This document shows, in pieces, positions 55,425 through 64,000 of a stretch of DNA of 64,000 nt; positions within the stretch are counted from its first letter, which is position 1, and the number at the start of each line of letters is the position of its first letter. The notes beneath the pieces are model-generated. The model searched no databases and was not told the origin of the DNA. It saw only the letters and a list, made by a program, of their open reading frames with translations. The stretch covers positions 1-64,000 of the forward strand of contig DDWL01000008.1 in NCBI GenBank assembly GCA_002345675.1, given 5' to 3'. Source of the stretch: Bacteroidales bacterium UBA2287 (lineage in GTDB: Bacteria; Bacteroidota; Bacteroidia; Bacteroidales; Tenuifilaceae). The position numbers were made by a program, and so were the translations under genes.

Positions 55425-58400
55425 ATGAATACTCTATTTAAAAACGTAATTACAATATCGGCCATATTGCTTTTCTCGTGCACTAACGTCTCGTCGCAAA
55501 ACATTTCGCTCGACGAATTTGAAAGCAAAACCGGCTGGGAGTTTATTAAGTCCGATGGAGTTGACCTAAACTTGTCGGTAGACGAAGGATTTGCAGGGAA
55601 TGCCTTACGTTTCGATTACAATTTCACAAAAGGTACTGGTTATGGCGGAATTCAAAAATGGTTCCCCATCGATTTGCCCGATAACTATGAATTTACCTTT
55701 TACATTAAGGCCGAGTCGCCTGCCAATAATTTTGAAATAAAGTTTATCGACAGCTCTGGCGAAAATGTTTGGTGGGTTAACTTTCGTAATTATGATTTTT
55801 CGAAGGAATGGAAAAAAATTCGCATAAAAAAAAGGCATATCAGTTTTGCCTGGGGGCCAACAACAAATAAAAATCTGAAACGAATCGACCGAATTGAGTT
55901 CACCGTAGCATCGTTTGTTGGAGGCAAAGGAACCGTATGGCTCGACAATCTTAAGTTTGAACAACTCGAATCCGAAACCGATTTATACCCAGTGCCCAAA
56001 GTAACTGCATCTTCTTCGTTAAAAAAATTCACGTCCGAGGTTGCCGTTAGTCAGTCGAATGTAATTAACTGGCAAAGTTTTGGGGCTGCAAATCAGTATT
56101 TTATACTCGACTTTACCACTAAGCGAGAGTTTGGGGGGTTGCAAATTAGCTGGCTAAACGATTTTTATGCGAAAAGCTTCGATATTCTACTCTCCAGCGA
56201 TGCTGAAAACTGGGAAAAGGTTTACTCTGCTCGCTCAAATCAAAGTAATGTAAGTTTTATTAGGCTGCCCGAAGCTTATGCAAAATACTTAAAAATTAAC
56301 CTTTTCGAAAGCAACTCTCCCAAAGGGTTTGGAATTGGTTCCATAACAATTCTCGATGTTAACAGTTCGCTAACTGTAAACGATTACTTAGCTTATATTG
56401 CAAAAAATTCTACTACAGGTAACTACCCACGATACTTTCTAAAACAAGCTTCGTACTGGACTGTAACTGGTGTAAATAACGACACTAAGGAAGCGCTAAT
56501 TAACGAGGACGGAATGGTTGAGGTCGATAAGGCCATGTTTTCGTTAGAACCAATGATTAAAGTTGGAAACACGCTTTTTAACTGGGAAAATGTGCAATCG
56601 TCGCAGTCGTTAAGCTTCGTCGATAGTAGTAATGAGTTTAGTTTTACTCCCTCTGTAACATGGAATTGCGATGGTTTAAAATTTGTAACCGGCGTGTCGG
56701 CAAGCGGAGAAGCCAATAAGAGTGCAAGGCTAAACATTGGCTACTACTTTAAAAATACCACTTCTAAAGTTAAGGATTTTGAATTTTTCGTACTTATTCG
56801 TCCATTCCAAGTTAACCCATACTACCAGTTTCTGAATCTTGCTGGGGGCGCTGGCAAAATAACATCGATAAAAGAGGAAGAGCTGGGTAGAAAAATAAAT
56901 GTAGATAGCAATGCGATATTTTCGCTGAGGCAATATAGCTCGTTTTCGGCTGGCACATTCGACGAAGGGAATGCTGTTGATTTTCTGCGAGAGGGGAAAT
57001 CGTTTTCAAAACAATCGACCATCGATTCAAACGGATTGGCAAATGGAATTTTGAAATACTCATTACGTCTTAATCCAGGCGAACAAACTCGGTTTTTTGT
57101 TGTAGTGCCATTTTACGACGCAAACTCCGTTGGAAATGAAATAGATAACGAGTTTGTTGCCAACGAATTTAAACTGGCCAACGACTTTTGGCAATCCAAG
57201 GTGAGCCACATTAAATTCAACTTGCCTAAATCGGCCGAAAGAATTGTAAGTGCTTACAAATCAAATCTTGCCTATATTCTTGTTAACAGGGATAAAGCAG
57301 GCATTCAGCCTGGCTCACGATCGTACGAACGAAGCTGGATTCGCGATGGAGCATTAACTTCTTCGGCACTACTTAAATCGGGGATTATTGAGGAGGTTAA
57401 GGATTTTATCGATTGGTACGCAAGCCATCAGTACGAAAATGGGAAAGTTCCCTGCGTGGTCGATTTTAGAGGTCCCGATCCAGTTCCCGAAAACGACAGC
57501 CACGGGCAGCTGATTTATTTAATACGCGAATACTTTAACTTTACTAAGGATACGGCATTCCTCCAATCGAAAAATCATAATGTACTTATGGCCGTTGAGT
57601 ATATCGAATCGCTTATTGCCGAAAGATCAACCGATCATTTTAAACATGGCAACGACAGCGTTCGTGCCTACTTTGGATTGGTTCCCGAGTCAATTAGCCA
57701 CGAGGGCTACTCCGAAAAGCCGATGCACTCGTACTGGGATAACTTTTTTATAATGAAAGGCTTAAAGGATGCAGCTGAAATACAACGAATTCTTGGCGAA
57801 AGCGCATCTTTCGAAAGAATTGTTAAAATTCGAAATGCATTCAATGAAAATCTTTACAGCTCGCTAAATCTCGCAATAAAAACGAGAGGAATTGATTATA
57901 TCCCAGGCTGTGTTGAACTGGGCGATTTCGATGCAACATCAACCACCATTGCACTAACTCCCTGCAACGAGCTTGTAAATTTGCCAAAGCCTCAGGTTTA
58001 CAATACTTTCGACAAGTACTACAAATTCTTTGTAAATAGAAGAGACGGCAAAGCCGACTGGATAAACTACACACCATACGAAAATCGCTTGATTGGCTCA
58101 TTTGTTCTTTTAGATCAACCCGATAGGGCTCACGAGTTAATCGAATTTTTTCTTAACGACCAGCGTCCACAGGGTTGGCACCATTGGGCCGAAGTGGTGT
58201 GGAACGATTACCGAACTCCTCGTTTTATTGGCGACATGCCGCATACGTGGGTTGGTAGCGACTTTGTAAACTCAATACGTTCGTTGTTTGTTTACGAAAA
58301 TGAGTGGGACGAGTCGCTTGTTTTAGCTTCTGCGCTTTATCAAGATTGGATTGACTCTCCCAGTGGTATGTCAATTGAAAACCTTCCAACTTACTTTGGC

Positions 58401-58613
58401 GAAATTTCCTATTCAATTAAAAAGGATAATGATAAGTATAAGTTTTCCATTTATGGCAATGTAAGGCTTCCTGCCAATGGCATTAAAATAAAAAACTTCA
58501 ACGGATCGAGGCTGCCAAAAAAGATAACCATAAATGGAGTTGATAGTAATTTGTTTAGCAAAAAGGAAATTGTTGTGAAAGAGTTTCCTGCCGACGTCGT
58601 GATTTACTACTAA
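55425..58613 (+). CDS. Large secreted six-hairpin glycosidase-like protein with two carbohydrate-binding modules
   Basis: The 1062-residue protein has a signal peptide or lipoprotein start (ISAILLFSC at about 11-19). A jelly-roll carbohydrate-binding domain (about 25-185) and an F5/8 type-C-like domain (about 190-310, ILDFTTKREFGGLQISWLND) come first, then a beta-sandwich (about 330-600). An (alpha/alpha)6 catalytic-type domain (about 610-965) follows, with YERSWIRDGALTSSALLKSG, VPENDSHGQLIYLIREYFNF, PGCVELGDFDATSTTIALTP and WVGSDFVNSIRSLFVYEN, and a small C-terminal beta domain. Carboxylates in RDGA, the EGYSEKPMHSYWDN stretch and GDFDATS are candidate catalytic residues. It lies between GH144-like enzymes and a sugar transporter. 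I know the fold but not a defined GH family or substrate. Confidence 0.6.
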   Translation: MNTLFKNVITISAILLFSCTNVSSQNISLDEFESKTGWEFIKSDGVDLNLSVDEGFAGNALRFDYNFTKGTGYGGIQKWFPIDLPDNYEFTFYIKAESPANNFEIKFIDSSGENVWWVNFRNYDFSKEWKKIRIKKRHISFAWGPTTNKNLKRIDRIEFTVASFVGGKGTVWLDNLKFEQLESETDLYPVPKVTASSSLKKFTSEVAVSQSNVINWQSFGAANQYFILDFTTKREFGGLQISWLNDFYAKSFDILLSSDAENWEKVYSARSNQSNVSFIRLPEAYAKYLKINLFESNSPKGFGIGSITILDVNSSLTVNDYLAYIAKNSTTGNYPRYFLKQASYWTVTGVNNDTKEALINEDGMVEVDKAMFSLEPMIKVGNTLFNWENVQSSQSLSFVDSSNEFSFTPSVTWNCDGLKFVTGVSASGEANKSARLNIGYYFKNTTSKVKDFEFFVLIRPFQVNPYYQFLNLAGGAGKITSIKEEELGRKINVDSNAIFSLRQYSSFSAGTFDEGNAVDFLREGKSFSKQSTIDSNGLANGILKYSLRLNPGEQTRFFVVVPFYDANSVGNEIDNEFVANEFKLANDFWQSKVSHIKFNLPKSAERIVSAYKSNLAYILVNRDKAGIQPGSRSYERSWIRDGALTSSALLKSGIIEEVKDFIDWYASHQYENGKVPCVVDFRGPDPVPENDSHGQLIYLIREYFNFTKDTAFLQSKNHNVLMAVEYIESLIAERSTDHFKHGNDSVRAYFGLVPESISHEGYSEKPMHSYWDNFFIMKGLKDAAEIQRILGESASFERIVKIRNAFNENLYSSLNLAIKTRGIDYIPGCVELGDFDATSTTIALTPCNELVNLPKPQVYNTFDKYYKFFVNRRDGKADWINYTPYENRLIGSFVLLDQPDRAHELIEFFLNDQRPQGWHHWAEVVWNDYRTPRFIGDMPHTWVGSDFVNSIRSLFVYENEWDESLVLASALYQDWIDSPSGMSIENLPTYFGEISYSIKKDNDKYKFSIYGNVRLPANGIKIKNFNGSRLPKKITINGVDSNLFSKKEIVVKEFPADVVIYY

Positions 58614-58630
58614 CGTTTAAAACCCCACAT

Positions 58631-60688
58631 ATGAACCCAAAGGAACCCACAGCTGCTCCGATTAGTAATCCCGACGATCGCATTAAGTTTTCGCAGCTAG
58701 CTGCCTATGGCTCAGGAGGAATTATACCCATTGCCCTGTTTAACATTGCCGGAATACTGGTAGGTTTAATGGGAAATATTAGCCTTGGGCTAAATGCCTT
58801 TTGGCTGGGCGTTATTTTGATTATTCCTCGTTTGTGGGATGCTGTTTCCGATCCAGTAATAGGTCACCTCTCCGACAATGCCCGAACCCGTTGGGGTCGC
58901 AGACGTCCCTTTATACTCGTAGGAGGAATTCTGGTTGCAGTTTTCTTTGTGCTAATGTGGTGGATTCCCAAAGGCGACATGGTAAGGGTTTGGTTCCCCT
59001 CCGAGGCGGGTTATCAATGGTTTCAACTTTCCTACATTCTCTTCACCCTCCTTCTATTTTACACCGCCTGCACCATTTTCGAAATACCCCACGGCGCATT
59101 GGGTATGGAAATGACCTCCGATTATCACGAACGCACTCGTCTTTTTAGCGCCAAGAGTTTTGTGGGCAATCTGTTTGCAATGAGCACTCCCTGGCTTTTT
59201 GTTCTTGCCAGCATGGAAATTTTTAAGGGCACTGGCGGTAACGAAGCCGATGGAATGCGCTATGTTTCCATATTTATTGCAGCAGTTCTAATTCCACTCT
59301 CTTTCTGGTGGTTTTATTCCCTGCGCGAGCCAGGTTTTAAACGAGTTTCGCAGCAAAAGAAAACGCCATTCTGGAATGACATGAAGCACACCGCCAGCAA
59401 CAGAAACTTTATTATGCTGACGCTAACAATTTTCACTCTTGCCATGGGTTTCAACTTTGTTATTCTTTTGGGTTCGTACATTCCCATTTTTTATGTTTTT
59501 GGAGGCGATAAAGTTGCAGGGGCATATCTTCTTGCCATTAATGGAACCGTTTGGGCCATCACCGGATTGCTTGCGGTTTTTCCACTCAACTGGATAAGCC
59601 CAAAATTTGGCAAGCGAAACACGCTTATTATTGCCATTGCTCTTATGTGCCTTGCGCAGCTATCCAAAATTGTTTGCTACAATCCATCATATCCGTACTT
59701 AATCGTAATCCCAACAATACTTCTATCTATTGGAATGTTGTTCTTCTTTACACTTGGCTCCTCAATGGTAGGCGATATTTGCGACGAGGATGATTTAAAT
59801 ACTGGAACTCGCACCGAAGGAAGTTTTTACTCCGTGTTCTGGTGGTTTATTAAAATGGGAACTGCGCTATCCAGCTTTGTGGCAGGTGCACTAATTGTGT
59901 TCACCATGTTCGACCAAACCCAAGTAACAAAAGTTGACGATATACAAGGAAGTATCAGAGAAATGCGAAGTAAGGTTCAATCGTGGGAAGGCGATAGTGC
60001 TTTTAATTTCATCGACAACGACCTGTATAAAAAAATTAATGTTCAGCATGCGGAAGCGCTAAAGGAATCCAAGGATTATTTGATTTATCTTGGGAAGGAA
60101 TCCCATAAGTGGAAGAACCAGTCGGTGAGTTTGGGTTCTGAATTGCAAAAGCAGAAAAGCGATGTTTTAGCTAATGCTATTGTGAATACTAATTCAACAA
60201 TTAGAGAACTTGACAAACTAAACGACCCAATAAAAAGCATCTTGGTTCAATCCGAAGCCTCCCAAGTTCAATCTGTTGCCAACGAAGTTGTTGTACTAAC
60301 TCTTCGAACTAAACTCGAAAAAGCGAGGGTAAATGCTGTAGAACTCTTGCTGCATTTGCAAGTCAAAACCGACGAAACTAAAAAAAGCAAAGAGCATTAC
60401 ATTGAGCTTATGCAAAACATTTCGGAAGTTAATGGTATGCTTGCCAATATGGACGTTTCGGTCCCATTAGGCGTTCTCGATAAGGAACTCAGTACAATCG
60501 AAAGTAAAATTGTTCCGCTTAAAAAGCAAACACCTTTTACCCTTTTAATGATGCGTATTGTTGAAATTGGGTTGCCACTATTCCTCAGCATTTTTTCAAT
60601 TTTCTTTGTTCTTCGTTACTCGCTAACCGAAAAACGGTCGCACGAAATAAAGGAACTGCTTAGAATAAGAAATTTGGAAAGGTCGTAA
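58631..60688 (+). CDS. GPH-family sugar:cation symporter with large coiled-coil insert
   Basis: The 685-residue MFS transporter of the glycoside-pentoside-hexuronide (MelB-like) family has twelve predicted helices. Helices 1-11 lie between about 22 and 425 with the family landmarks RLWDAVSDPVIGHLSDNART, RWGRRRPFILVGG and GDICDEDDLNTGTRTEGSFY. The last helix is at about 640-662, followed by RYSLTEKRSHEI, the usual family end. Between helix 11 and helix 12 lies an insert of about 205 residues (430-635) that is polar and rich in heptads; normal members have a short loop there. The loop should face the periplasm. It probably imports the products of the exported enzymes; it begins 17 bases after the preceding gene. 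Confidence 0.8.
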   Translation: MNPKEPTAAPISNPDDRIKFSQLAAYGSGGIIPIALFNIAGILVGLMGNISLGLNAFWLGVILIIPRLWDAVSDPVIGHLSDNARTRWGRRRPFILVGGILVAVFFVLMWWIPKGDMVRVWFPSEAGYQWFQLSYILFTLLLFYTACTIFEIPHGALGMEMTSDYHERTRLFSAKSFVGNLFAMSTPWLFVLASMEIFKGTGGNEADGMRYVSIFIAAVLIPLSFWWFYSLREPGFKRVSQQKKTPFWNDMKHTASNRNFIMLTLTIFTLAMGFNFVILLGSYIPIFYVFGGDKVAGAYLLAINGTVWAITGLLAVFPLNWISPKFGKRNTLIIAIALMCLAQLSKIVCYNPSYPYLIVIPTILLSIGMLFFFTLGSSMVGDICDEDDLNTGTRTEGSFYSVFWWFIKMGTALSSFVAGALIVFTMFDQTQVTKVDDIQGSIREMRSKVQSWEGDSAFNFIDNDLYKKINVQHAEALKESKDYLIYLGKESHKWKNQSVSLGSELQKQKSDVLANAIVNTNSTIRELDKLNDPIKSILVQSEASQVQSVANEVVVLTLRTKLEKARVNAVELLLHLQVKTDETKKSKEHYIELMQNISEVNGMLANMDVSVPLGVLDKELSTIESKIVPLKKQTPFTLLMMRIVEIGLPLFLSIFSIFFVLRYSLTEKRSHEIKELLRIRNLERS

Positions 60689-60705
60689 AAGGGATATTTG
60701 TTTTA

Positions 60706-61054
60706 GCCACGCCCCGATAGTTATTCATAGCCATCAGGCTGAGGCATTTATTTGATAATCAACATCAATTTGTTGATAAAAGTAGTAAGTATTTTAGCTA
60801 CGGAGTAGCTAACTGTTTATAGTAACAAAAACTATTATTAACTAAAAGCTCCATAGGAGCGCCCTGTAAAATATGGTAAAAACCTATTCACAAATGTACA
60901 ATCAAATTGTGTTTGCGGTTCAATAGAGCGCTCCTCTGGAGCTTTAAACGTTTTGATAAATATTTACTATAAACATAAAGCCCCGCTGGGGCAAGTTAAA
61001 ACAATTGATAACATTGAATAGCCTGACGGCTTAAAATAACAATCGAGGCGTGGC
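60706..61054. mobile_element. MITE-like element with 20-bp terminal inverted repeats and copy 2 of the 240-bp repeat
   Basis: GCCACGCCCCGATAGTTATT (60706-60725) and the complement of AATAACAATCGAGGCGTGGC (61035-61054) agree at 18 of 20 positions. Inside them is a smaller inverted pair (GCCATCAGGC and GCCTGACGGC), and inside that the second copy of the 240-bp repeat (60755-61007). No coding frame. A related end-sequence lies at 53458. Such structure suggests a non-autonomous mobile element; no transposase is in the window. Confidence 0.55.
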
Positions 61055-61159
61055 AACTGTTTTACAAAATTTAACCTGTTTTTAAAACAATAGTCCGGTT
61101 TTGTATAACGAATGGGCGTATTGTTATTGTTTTAATAATCAAGCAAATGCGTCTTTGCT

Positions 61160-61175
61160 CCCGATAGTTATCGGG
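61160..61175. repeat. Dispersed palindrome CCCGATAGTTATCGGG inserted in a repeat
   Basis: The palindrome interrupts a stretch that is whole at 18201-18220 (GCGTCTTTGCGTGAAATAA). Here the same sequence reads GCGTCTTTGC, palindrome, TGCGTGAAATAA, with TGC on both sides. The rest of the 185-base gap to the GH35 gene is empty. Confidence 0.6.
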
Positions 61176-61239
61176 ATCTGCGTGAAATAAAAATTTACCA
61201 AACTATTGTAAAAGTTACTTACACAAAAAGCATTTAGGA

Positions 61240-63672
61240 ATGACATTTAGCATTAACAACGAGTATTTTTATCTCAACAACAAAAAGGTGTTTCTCAATT
61301 CGGGCGAGATTCACTACTTCAGAATTAAGCGTGAACTGTGGGGAAAACACTTGCAAGCGGCAAAGGATGCTGGCTTAACCACCGTTAGTACTTATGTGCC
61401 TTGGGCTTGGCACGAGTCGACGGAGGGTGTTTTCGATTTCGATGGCAATTCCTGCTTGGAGCGCGACCTAAATGGTTGGCTAAATCAGTGCCAAGCCTAC
61501 GGTTTAACGTGTATTTTAAAGCCTGGGCCATTTATTCTGGCCGAGTTTCGTGGGGCGGGTTTGCCCGATTGGTTTATGAGTAAATACGGTTCGGAGGTTA
61601 AGATGCGAAACAGCAAAGGTGAAATATTTCCAAGCGATGGTGTTAGCTTGTTTAACTCAAAATACCTCGAAAAGGTAGCTATATGGTACGATAATGTTAT
61701 GCCCATTATTGCCAAGAACGAAATATCGGCAGGTGGTCCAGTAATTTTAATGCAGATTTGTAACGAAATAGGCGTGTTTTCTTGGTTAGCCCATCAAGCC
61801 GACTACTGCGAAGCAGTTAAAAGTCGATTCATTTCTTACCTGTCGAAAAAATTTAAAAGTATTACAGAAGTTAACGAACTTTGGGGAACAGATTATACGC
61901 AATTTAATCAAGTTGAACTGCCTCCCGATGGGAAAATTCCATACGCTTCAACAGGCGATCGTGGTCGCGACTACGAATGGCACCGTTTTTGGCGAACCTA
62001 CTATGGCGACTATTTGAAAATGTTAGCCAAAATGGCTCGCGAGAGGGGAGTAACGGTACCCTTTTACCATAACCTTCCGGGTTGGATTTATGGGAGCGGG
62101 TATGAGTTTCCCGTAAACATTACAATGTATGAGGAATTGTACGAGAACAGGAGCGAGATAATTTTTGGAATCGACCATATTCCTGAGTTTCAGTCGTACC
62201 GAAATATGCACGACGACCGCATTATTAACGACATAACTTATGCGATGCAGGGGCGAAAACCTCTTTTCGCTGCCGAGTTCCAATGCGGCTCCCGCGAGTA
62301 TCATGTGGTTCCCAACCCAACAGAAATGGAGCTTTTTTACAAAGCAAGCATTGCCAATGGCCTTACTGGTTGGAACTACTATATGTTTTCGCAGGGTCGA
62401 AACCCACGACATTTGGGCTACTCTGGCGATACTTTCTACTGGTTTAATCCGCTAACTCCCGAAGGTGAGCAAACCAACGCTTTCCCATTGGTTAAAAGGA
62501 TGAGTCGGATTATTCAAATATCCGAAAATATCATACTAAATTCAAAACGCAAAGCCGAGGTTTGTGTTCTTTTTTACCCTCCGTACTACTCAACTGAGCT
62601 GGAGCGACCCGAAACGGGTGCTTGCGAACTTGAGTTTAATGCTTCATCTATACGAAAACCAGCATACTTCGATGGTCTGCTAAAGGTTTTGCAGGTTTTA
62701 AATATCGACTTCGATATAATCGACCTAACTAAAGCCACTGTTGATCCCTTGAAATGCTACAAGCAGGTTTGGGCTTTTACCACCGACGAAATGAATGCCC
62801 GCGACCAGCAGGTTGTGGTCGACTATGCAAATGCTGGCGGGAATGTTGTCTTGTTCCCATATCTGCCCAATCGCGAAATGTCGCAGAAACCTTGTGCCAT
62901 CCTTCGCAATGCCCTGAAGGTTGTACCAACTGGAAAGGATACTGTCGATTCGCCATTGGTTGATATTTACAACCTTAAGGATATTAAATGCGCTAATCCC
63001 CAAATCACTTACTCCGAGCAATCTCTTTCTGGTGCCGAGGTAATTGCACGAACAATATTGGGAAACGCCTGCGGTTTTGTAAAAAACCTCGGAAAGGGTT
63101 CTATAATTCACATCGGAACATGGATTGGCTTCGACACTGAAGGGCATAAGCCGGTGTACGAAACAATTCTGAGCAAGTCGGGTGCAAAGCTAAGGCAGGC
63201 AACAACCAGCAACGAGTTTATTTCTGTAAGGCAACGATTTACCGATAATGGCTCAGCAATTCTTTTTGTAGGAAACTACTACAACGAAGGGCATACGGGT
63301 AAAATAGCCTATACGCACCCTCAAAATGGCGAAGCCATAACAATTCCATATTTAAACTACGAAATCCTATGGCCTGCCCTTTATTCAGTACTTACACCTA
63401 TTTGTCTCGAAGTGCATGAGGGAATTAAAATTCTGCATTCTACCTCCGATATTCTTGGAGTTGAATCGAACGAGGGTCAACTTAATATTACCTTGTTTGG
63501 TAATCGCGATTTGGCAGGGGAGATAGTCTTTGAAGGCTCGAATGTGGGCTTAATAAAATCGGCTAAAATCGACGGTTCGCCAGTCAAAATAAACTTTAAC
63601 CATAGCCGAATTGTTATATTGTATAGCCACAATCACCAAAAGGAAATTTGTCTAACTGTAAATTTTAGCTAG
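61240..63672 (+). CDS. GH35 family glycosidase, probably cytoplasmic
   Basis: The 810-residue protein has the GH35 TIM barrel at the N-terminus (about 5-350) with landmarks GEIHYFRIKRELWGKHLQAA, VSTYVPWAWHE and LKPGPFILAEFRGAGLPDWF. The acid/base is Glu176 in MQICNE and the nucleophile Glu346 in FAAEFQCGSRE. Beta-rich accessory domains follow to the end. There is no signal peptide, so it acts in the cytoplasm on imported sugars. GH35 is best known for beta-galactosidases, but a member from Ignavibacterium is reported as a beta-1,2-glucosyltransferase (from memory). Beside GH144-like and GH94-like genes, a beta-1,2-glucan role is at least as likely as beta-galactosidase activity. The next gene starts directly at its stop codon. 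Confidence 0.85.
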   Translation: MTFSINNEYFYLNNKKVFLNSGEIHYFRIKRELWGKHLQAAKDAGLTTVSTYVPWAWHESTEGVFDFDGNSCLERDLNGWLNQCQAYGLTCILKPGPFILAEFRGAGLPDWFMSKYGSEVKMRNSKGEIFPSDGVSLFNSKYLEKVAIWYDNVMPIIAKNEISAGGPVILMQICNEIGVFSWLAHQADYCEAVKSRFISYLSKKFKSITEVNELWGTDYTQFNQVELPPDGKIPYASTGDRGRDYEWHRFWRTYYGDYLKMLAKMARERGVTVPFYHNLPGWIYGSGYEFPVNITMYEELYENRSEIIFGIDHIPEFQSYRNMHDDRIINDITYAMQGRKPLFAAEFQCGSREYHVVPNPTEMELFYKASIANGLTGWNYYMFSQGRNPRHLGYSGDTFYWFNPLTPEGEQTNAFPLVKRMSRIIQISENIILNSKRKAEVCVLFYPPYYSTELERPETGACELEFNASSIRKPAYFDGLLKVLQVLNIDFDIIDLTKATVDPLKCYKQVWAFTTDEMNARDQQVVVDYANAGGNVVLFPYLPNREMSQKPCAILRNALKVVPTGKDTVDSPLVDIYNLKDIKCANPQITYSEQSLSGAEVIARTILGNACGFVKNLGKGSIIHIGTWIGFDTEGHKPVYETILSKSGAKLRQATTSNEFISVRQRFTDNGSAILFVGNYYNEGHTGKIAYTHPQNGEAITIPYLNYEILWPALYSVLTPICLEVHEGIKILHSTSDILGVESNEGQLNITLFGNRDLAGEIVFEGSNVGLIKSAKIDGSPVKINFNHSRIVILYSHNHQKEICLTVNFS

Positions 63673-64000
63673 ATGACAATTCAAAACGCTCTCGGACTTT
63701 CGGTTGATTTCCTGAGCAATGGTTTAGTAAAAAGTATCGAGGTCGACCCAATCAGAATAAGTCTTAATGCAACCACCTATTTTTCAGGATTGGGAGCAAA
63801 TATTTATATTCGAAAAAGAGCAAAACCATACGAATTTATTCCCTTAACTGGCTCTAAAAGCAATAGCCTTTTTTACGTTGAAGAAAATGTATTTATGTCA
63901 AAAGGTAGTTGGGCGGGGATTAATTATTTGTGCTCTTTGCAGCTGTCGAAAAAGAGTTTGAGCTGGCAATGGAGCATTGAAATTACGAATACAACCAACG
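63673..64000 (+). CDS. N-terminus of a GH94-like phosphorylase (runs off the window)
   Basis: ATG 63673 follows the GH35 stop with no gap, and 109 codons are open to the window edge. The reading MTIQNALGLSVDFLSNGLVK, then ANIYIRKRAKPYEFIPLTGS, then WAGINYLCSLQLSKKSLSWQ and WSIEITNTTN, has the pattern of the N-terminal beta-sandwich of GH94 phosphorylases of the 1,2-beta-oligoglucan phosphorylase type (FLSNG, NIYLR, PLxG, WxGxxY, WxW). No signal peptide. If right, it would release glucose-1-phosphate from sophoro-oligosaccharides in the cytoplasm. Too short to be certain. Confidence 0.5.
   Translation, partial: MTIQNALGLSVDFLSNGLVKSIEVDPIRISLNATTYFSGLGANIYIRKRAKPYEFIPLTGSKSNSLFYVEENVFMSKGSWAGINYLCSLQLSKKSLSWQWSIEITNTTN

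Overview
The window looks like chromosomal DNA of a free-living or host-associated Bacteroidota. The evidence is a SusC/SusD polysaccharide-utilisation locus, a two-gene LysO lysine exporter, TAnnTTTG-type promoter boxes, many TPR and outer-membrane beta-barrel proteins, and dispersed palindromic intergenic repeats. The order cannot be fixed from sequence alone; something Marinilabiliales/Bacteroidales-like is plausible.

Left edge (1-7.7 kb) is accessory and decaying. A tyrosine recombinase (819-2072, minus) is followed in its own direction by an attI-like GTTAGGTGC box, a one-gene AT-rich cassette, and an attC-like site that runs off the window. This matches integron cassette geometry, but the recombinase lacks the IntI-specific insertion. 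Next come a YehS-like gene, a HigBA-type toxin-antitoxin pair whose toxin frame carries an in-frame stop, the LysO pair, a sugar nucleotidyltransferase, a RhuM gene with an in-frame stop, and a secreted-protein pseudogene.

Middle left (8-17.7 kb) holds two DUF3857/transglutaminase-like proteins (one has lost the whole catalytic triad), an AT-rich gene beside a second attC-like motif, an ECF sigma factor with a trans-envelope anti-sigma/beta-barrel partner, an LVIVD lipoprotein, and a lipoprotein with a recent 231-bp internal duplication. Core metabolism follows: nadB, a YfhO membrane protein and nfo, separated by tandem and palindromic repeats.

The 24-34 kb region is a tandem array of four paralogous periplasmic-TPR / membrane / SpoIIE-phosphatase proteins, with the decayed tail of a fifth. 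Hidden inside it is a 43-codon gene for a peptide with a textbook double-glycine export leader and a 14-residue cysteine-free core, followed by a strong terminator. A secreted peptide inside an array of extracytoplasmic TPR receptors suggests a peptide-signalling system and is the most attractive candidate for something undescribed.

The 34-41 kb region is an RND efflux operon with a TetR regulator, interrupted by a truncated four-helix-bundle (S23-type) gene and simple repeats. pyrH and frr follow. From 43 kb to the right edge lies a polysaccharide-utilisation locus: a Y_Y_Y/HTH sensor-regulator, SusC, SusD, a LamG lipoprotein, two GH144-like lipoproteins, a large six-hairpin glycosidase-like protein, a GPH-family transporter with a roughly 200-residue coiled-coil insert, a GH35 enzyme and the start of a GH94-like phosphorylase. 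The set points to beta-1,2-glucan (or a similar beta-glucan) use. Two direct copies of a 240-bp repeat flank the glycosidase-plus-transporter module.
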